Under the pieces are notes generated by a model that ran no database searches, was not told where the DNA came from, and was given only the letters and a program-made list of their open reading frames with translations. From assembly GCF_900142725.1 (NCBI RefSeq), contig NZ_FRBW01000010.1:1-36930 (forward strand): DNA of 36,930 nucleotides. The letters run 5' to 3'. Position numbers and translations under genes: made by a program. Source of the DNA: Roseibium suaedae. Its GTDB lineage: Bacteria; Pseudomonadota; Alphaproteobacteria; Rhizobiales; Stappiaceae. Positions 35,195 through 36,930 of the stretch are shown one piece after another. Numbering within the stretch: position 1 is the first letter of the stretch; each line of letters begins with the position of its first letter.

Positions 35195-36187
35195 TTAGGC
35201 CCTTACGGTGTTCCTGCGGATCAACTGGACGGGAATTGTCGAAACTTCAACAATATCTCCCTCGTGATCGACCGCGCTCAAGACAGCATCGGTCAAAGCG
35301 TCGAAGGATTGGGCAATCGTAGTCAGGTTGTAGCTTTTCCAGCTTGCCTGAGGGATGTCATCGAAACCCACGATGGAAATGTCTTCCGGAACGCGAAGCC
35401 CCATTTCATGACGGGCCGCATCCAGAAACCCCGTGGCAAGAAGGTCCGTCACACAAAAGGCCCCATCAAGAGACCGGTCCCCGAGCAAAGCCCGGCCTGC
35501 TGCCAGCCCGGTCTCGTAGGAGGTCGGGCCATCGGCCCAATCAAGTGTCTCGCCTCCTGCAGCGTTGACGATCCGGCAAAACTCAGCAGCCCGCCGCTGC
35601 TGGCTTGGCGTTCCGCTTCCGCTCGTCACCACCGCGATCTTGCGGCAGCCGGCTGCAAGAAGTTCTTCAGCCGCAAGCCGTGCACCGCCCAGATCGTCAG
35701 TCAGAATCAGATCCGCATCTGTGGCTTCCATCATCCTGTTGATCAGGATCAGCTTCACACCACGCCTTTTGCATTCTTCCAGAATCGCATTTGGCGGTTC
35801 ACCGGAAAGCACAACAATGGCTTTCGCCCTGAACTCGAAGATCAGTTCGATGAGGGGCGCGATATCCTGGCGTGCATCTGCCGCATTCAGCAGCAGGCAT
35901 TGCAGCCCCTTATGCAGCAGGCCAAGGCTCAGCAGGTCAAGCTGCTTTGCAATGAATGGCATGCCGATATTCGCACCGACAACGCCGACAAGATTGGAGG
36001 ACCCACGGGCGTTCAGGGTTTGAGCGAGGCGATTGACCCTGTATCCAAGCTTCTTCGCCGCCTTCAGGACCTTTTCCCGGACTTCAGGAGACACACTTGC
36101 CCCTGGCGTGAAGGTACGGGATACCGCAGACCGGGAGACGCCGGCGAGCTTTGCAACATCCGAGGAATTGACGACGCGTTTTGTCAT
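35195..36187 (-). CDS. LacI-family transcriptional regulator
   Basis: A 330-residue repressor. The N-terminal helix-turn-helix is SSDVAKLAGVSRSAVSRTF (about residues 8-26) with hinge region NRLAQTLNARGSSNLVGVV. A periplasmic-binding-like effector domain follows (GFDDIPQASWKSYNLTTIAQ near the C terminus). ATG at 36187 is the usual family start; a longer frame to 36307 would add 40 residues with no similarity. No strong ribosome site. Two operators with the CG centre expected of this family lie just downstream, before the operon it probably controls. The inducer should be the transported compound or a product of it. Confidence 0.92.
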   Translation of the reverse strand: MTKRVVNSSDVAKLAGVSRSAVSRTFTPGASVSPEVREKVLKAAKKLGYRVNRLAQTLNARGSSNLVGVVGANIGMPFIAKQLDLLSLGLLHKGLQCLLLNAADARQDIAPLIELIFEFRAKAIVVLSGEPPNAILEECKRRGVKLILINRMMEATDADLILTDDLGGARLAAEELLAAGCRKIAVVTSGSGTPSQQRRAAEFCRIVNAAGGETLDWADGPTSYETGLAAGRALLGDRSLDGAFCVTDLLATGFLDAARHEMGLRVPEDISIVGFDDIPQASWKSYNLTTIAQSFDALTDAVLSAVDHEGDIVEVSTIPVQLIRRNTVRA

Positions 36188-36660
36188 TGGAAAATTCTCG
36201 CATGACCTGACAAGCAGGATGCGGAAACCGGTTTTCTGTCCGAATAGGCGGAAGTCCGCACGTTCACTTTCCTCAAGCCTCTTCCTGTTGCGTAGCAACG
36301 GAAGCAATTTCCATTACCGAATATGTCTCGGCTACCTTTAGCCGAACTCTCTGCATTTCATAAAGTTCGGATCTGCGGAGCGCCTTTAAAAAATGCTGGC
36401 TCTTTGCCCTTGATTGACGGGTCACGATTTCACCTTTGCGCGTCGAGCATACCTCAATACGAAGTGACGGCGCCTCACAGATACCTTGGTCGGGAGGTCA
36501 AGGTCTTTTGAGTTTCGGACGGTTTGCTTCTTTGTTTTTCGTCTGCTGCTTTGCCGCTTTTGCCAATGGGTTATGTTGCTGACGATGTGTGGGTGGAATG
36601 GCGGAAGGTCGAGAGGATCTTTCGCCAGGCTGTCGGGCATTGTTTCAGCAAGGTTAAAAC
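36188..36660. other. Gene-poor stretch upstream of the LacI-type gene
   Basis: Contains only short open frames with no recognisable product (for example on both strands across 36422-36731), with composition unlike the neighbouring genes. It presumably holds the lacI-type promoter. It might be decayed sequence, but no gene relic could be named. Confidence 0.5.
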
Positions 36661-36665
36661 GCAAG

Positions 36666-36688
36666 AAGCCCCGCGTTTGGCGAGGCTT
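36666..36688 (-). terminator. Weak terminator-like hairpin after the broken tRNA copy
   Basis: AAGCCCCGC / GCGAGGCTT with a 5-nt loop and one non-Watson-Crick position; only a short T-rich tail on the minus strand. Almost the same stem recurs at 36846-36865, as if a tRNA-plus-terminator unit had been duplicated. Confidence 0.5.
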
Positions 36689-36710
36689 GTGTTTCATTCG
36701 GGAAGTGATT

Positions 36711-36775
36711 TTGTTGCGGCGGAGGATTTGAACCTGCGACCTTCAGGTTATGGTCCGCCAGGACGACGAGCTACC
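36711..36775 (-). pseudogene. Degenerate 3' part of a tRNA-fMet
   Basis: On the minus strand the segments GGTAGCTCGTCG, ATAACCTGAAGGTCGCAGG and TTCAAATCC match the D-loop, anticodon 3' side and T-arm of alphaproteobacterial initiator tRNA. The anticodon stem's 5' side is scrambled (extra bases before ATAACC), the acceptor 5' strand is absent, the T-stem has a mismatch and the 3' end reads CAA instead of CCA. It cannot fold as a normal tRNA, so it is called a relic. Confidence 0.7.
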
Positions 36776-36821
36776 ATGACCAGCGAAGATATAGTCTTCG
36801 CGCCAGTCATAAATGGTCATG
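36775..36821. repeat. Nested inverted repeat next to the broken tRNA
   Basis: Outer arms CATGACCA (36775-36782) and TGGTCATG (36814-36821); inside, GCGAAGA, loop TATAG, TCTTCGC (36783-36801). It replaces the 5' half expected of the tRNA copy. Confidence 0.6.
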
Positions 36822-36845
36822 ATGTTGAGCAATTGAACGCAAAAA

Positions 36846-36865
36846 AGCCCCGCGAATGCGAGGCT
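36846..36865 (-). terminator. Terminator downstream of the tRNA at the right edge (second)
   Basis: Minus-strand stem AGCCTCGC / GCGGGGCT (one T-G pair) with a 4-nt loop, followed by TTTTTT. Good intrinsic terminator, probably ending an rRNA-tRNA operon that enters from the right. Confidence 0.75.
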
Positions 36866-36892
36866 CTCCCCTGTCTCCGTTTCCAAACAAAA

Positions 36893-36914
36893 AAACCGCC
36901 CTTGCGGACGGTTT
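36893..36914 (-). terminator. Terminator downstream of the tRNA at the right edge (first)
   Basis: Minus-strand stem AAACCGTCC / GGGCGGTTT (one T-G pair) with a GCAA tetraloop, followed by TTTTTTTG. It begins 8 bp after the tRNA 3' end and is the first of two tandem terminators. Confidence 0.8.
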
Positions 36915-36921
36915 GTTTATT

Positions 36922-36930
36922 TGGTTGCGG
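36922..36930 (-). tRNA. 3' end of a tRNA (probably fMet), rest outside the window
   Basis: The last nine bases give CCGCAACCA on the minus strand: the acceptor end of a tRNA with encoded CCA, identical to the usual end of tRNA-fMet. In Hyphomicrobiales this tRNA closes the rRNA operon after 5S. The related relic at 36711-36775 and two terminators downstream support the reading, but only nine bases are visible. Confidence 0.5.

Noticed and set aside
36422..36731. Small open frames on both strands near the right edge
   Set aside because: Biased composition (K/R-rich or F/L/C-rich), no ribosome sites and no family resemblance; one runs into the tRNA relic.
1..36930. CRISPR arrays, insertion sequences, prophage or transposase genes
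   Set aside because: No regularly spaced repeats, no transposase or phage-like coding regions and no terminal inverted repeats with target duplications were seen.

Overview
The window looks like a chromosomal segment of an alphaproteobacterium, most likely a marine-type member of the Hyphomicrobiales (Stappia/Roseibium-like). This is inferred from the high GC, the form of the rRNA leader, a TGA-N9-TCA iron box, NasS/NasT control of nitrate assimilation, and tRNA-fMet at the end of an rRNA operon. Almost every gene is on the minus strand; the one clear plus-strand gene is a methyltransferase at 19866-20684. The left edge carries the promoters and boxA-bearing leader of an rRNA operon transcribed leftwards out of the window. 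The right edge carries the last 9 nt of a tRNA (fits fMet) and its terminators, also transcribed leftwards. The window therefore appears to be the whole interval between two co-oriented rRNA operons.

Layout from left to right. (1) 1-600: rRNA leader and promoters, then a terminator. (2) 623-1618: an orphan NMT1/THI5-type substrate-binding protein whose upstream region holds a near-perfect RutR-type operator, suggesting pyrimidine-linked regulation. (3) 1894-13351: a complete assimilatory nitrate operon read right to left: nrtA, nrtB, a fused tandem ABC ATPase, nirB, nirD, nasA, cysG. Its leader (13370-13550) has a sigma54 promoter, two hexaloop hairpins of the ANTAR type and an intrinsic terminator that overlaps the second hairpin. 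The regulators nasT and nasS lie just upstream (13693-15487), so sensor, antiterminator and RNA target are all visible. (4) 15584-20684: an iron-complex ABC importer (ATPase, permease, two paralogous binding proteins) with a divergent methyltransferase; the shared promoter region has a TGA-N9-TCA iron-responsive box. (5) 20764-23877: pntA and pntB, proton-translocating transhydrogenase. (6) 24310-25868: a GlxA-type AraC regulator translationally coupled to an isochorismatase-family hydrolase. (7) 25980-36187: a LacI regulator followed by an inositol-monophosphatase-family enzyme, a ferric/hexose-phosphate-type ABC importer (fused permease, binding protein, ATPase), a dual-specificity-type phosphatase, a calcineurin-like phosphoesterase and a Na/Pi cotransporter with a PhoU-like domain. 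(8) 36188-36930: a gene-poor end with a broken tRNA-fMet copy, hairpins and the rRNA-operon terminators.

How the parts work together. The nitrate block imports nitrate, reduces it to nitrite and then ammonium, and makes the siroheme that NirB needs. It appears to be induced by nitrate through NasS/NasT antitermination and by nitrogen shortage through sigma54. The transhydrogenase could supply NADPH. The most novel-looking part is region 7, which reads as an import, dephosphorylate and export-phosphate module for an unidentified organophosphate under LacI control. No insertion sequence, prophage or CRISPR array was seen.
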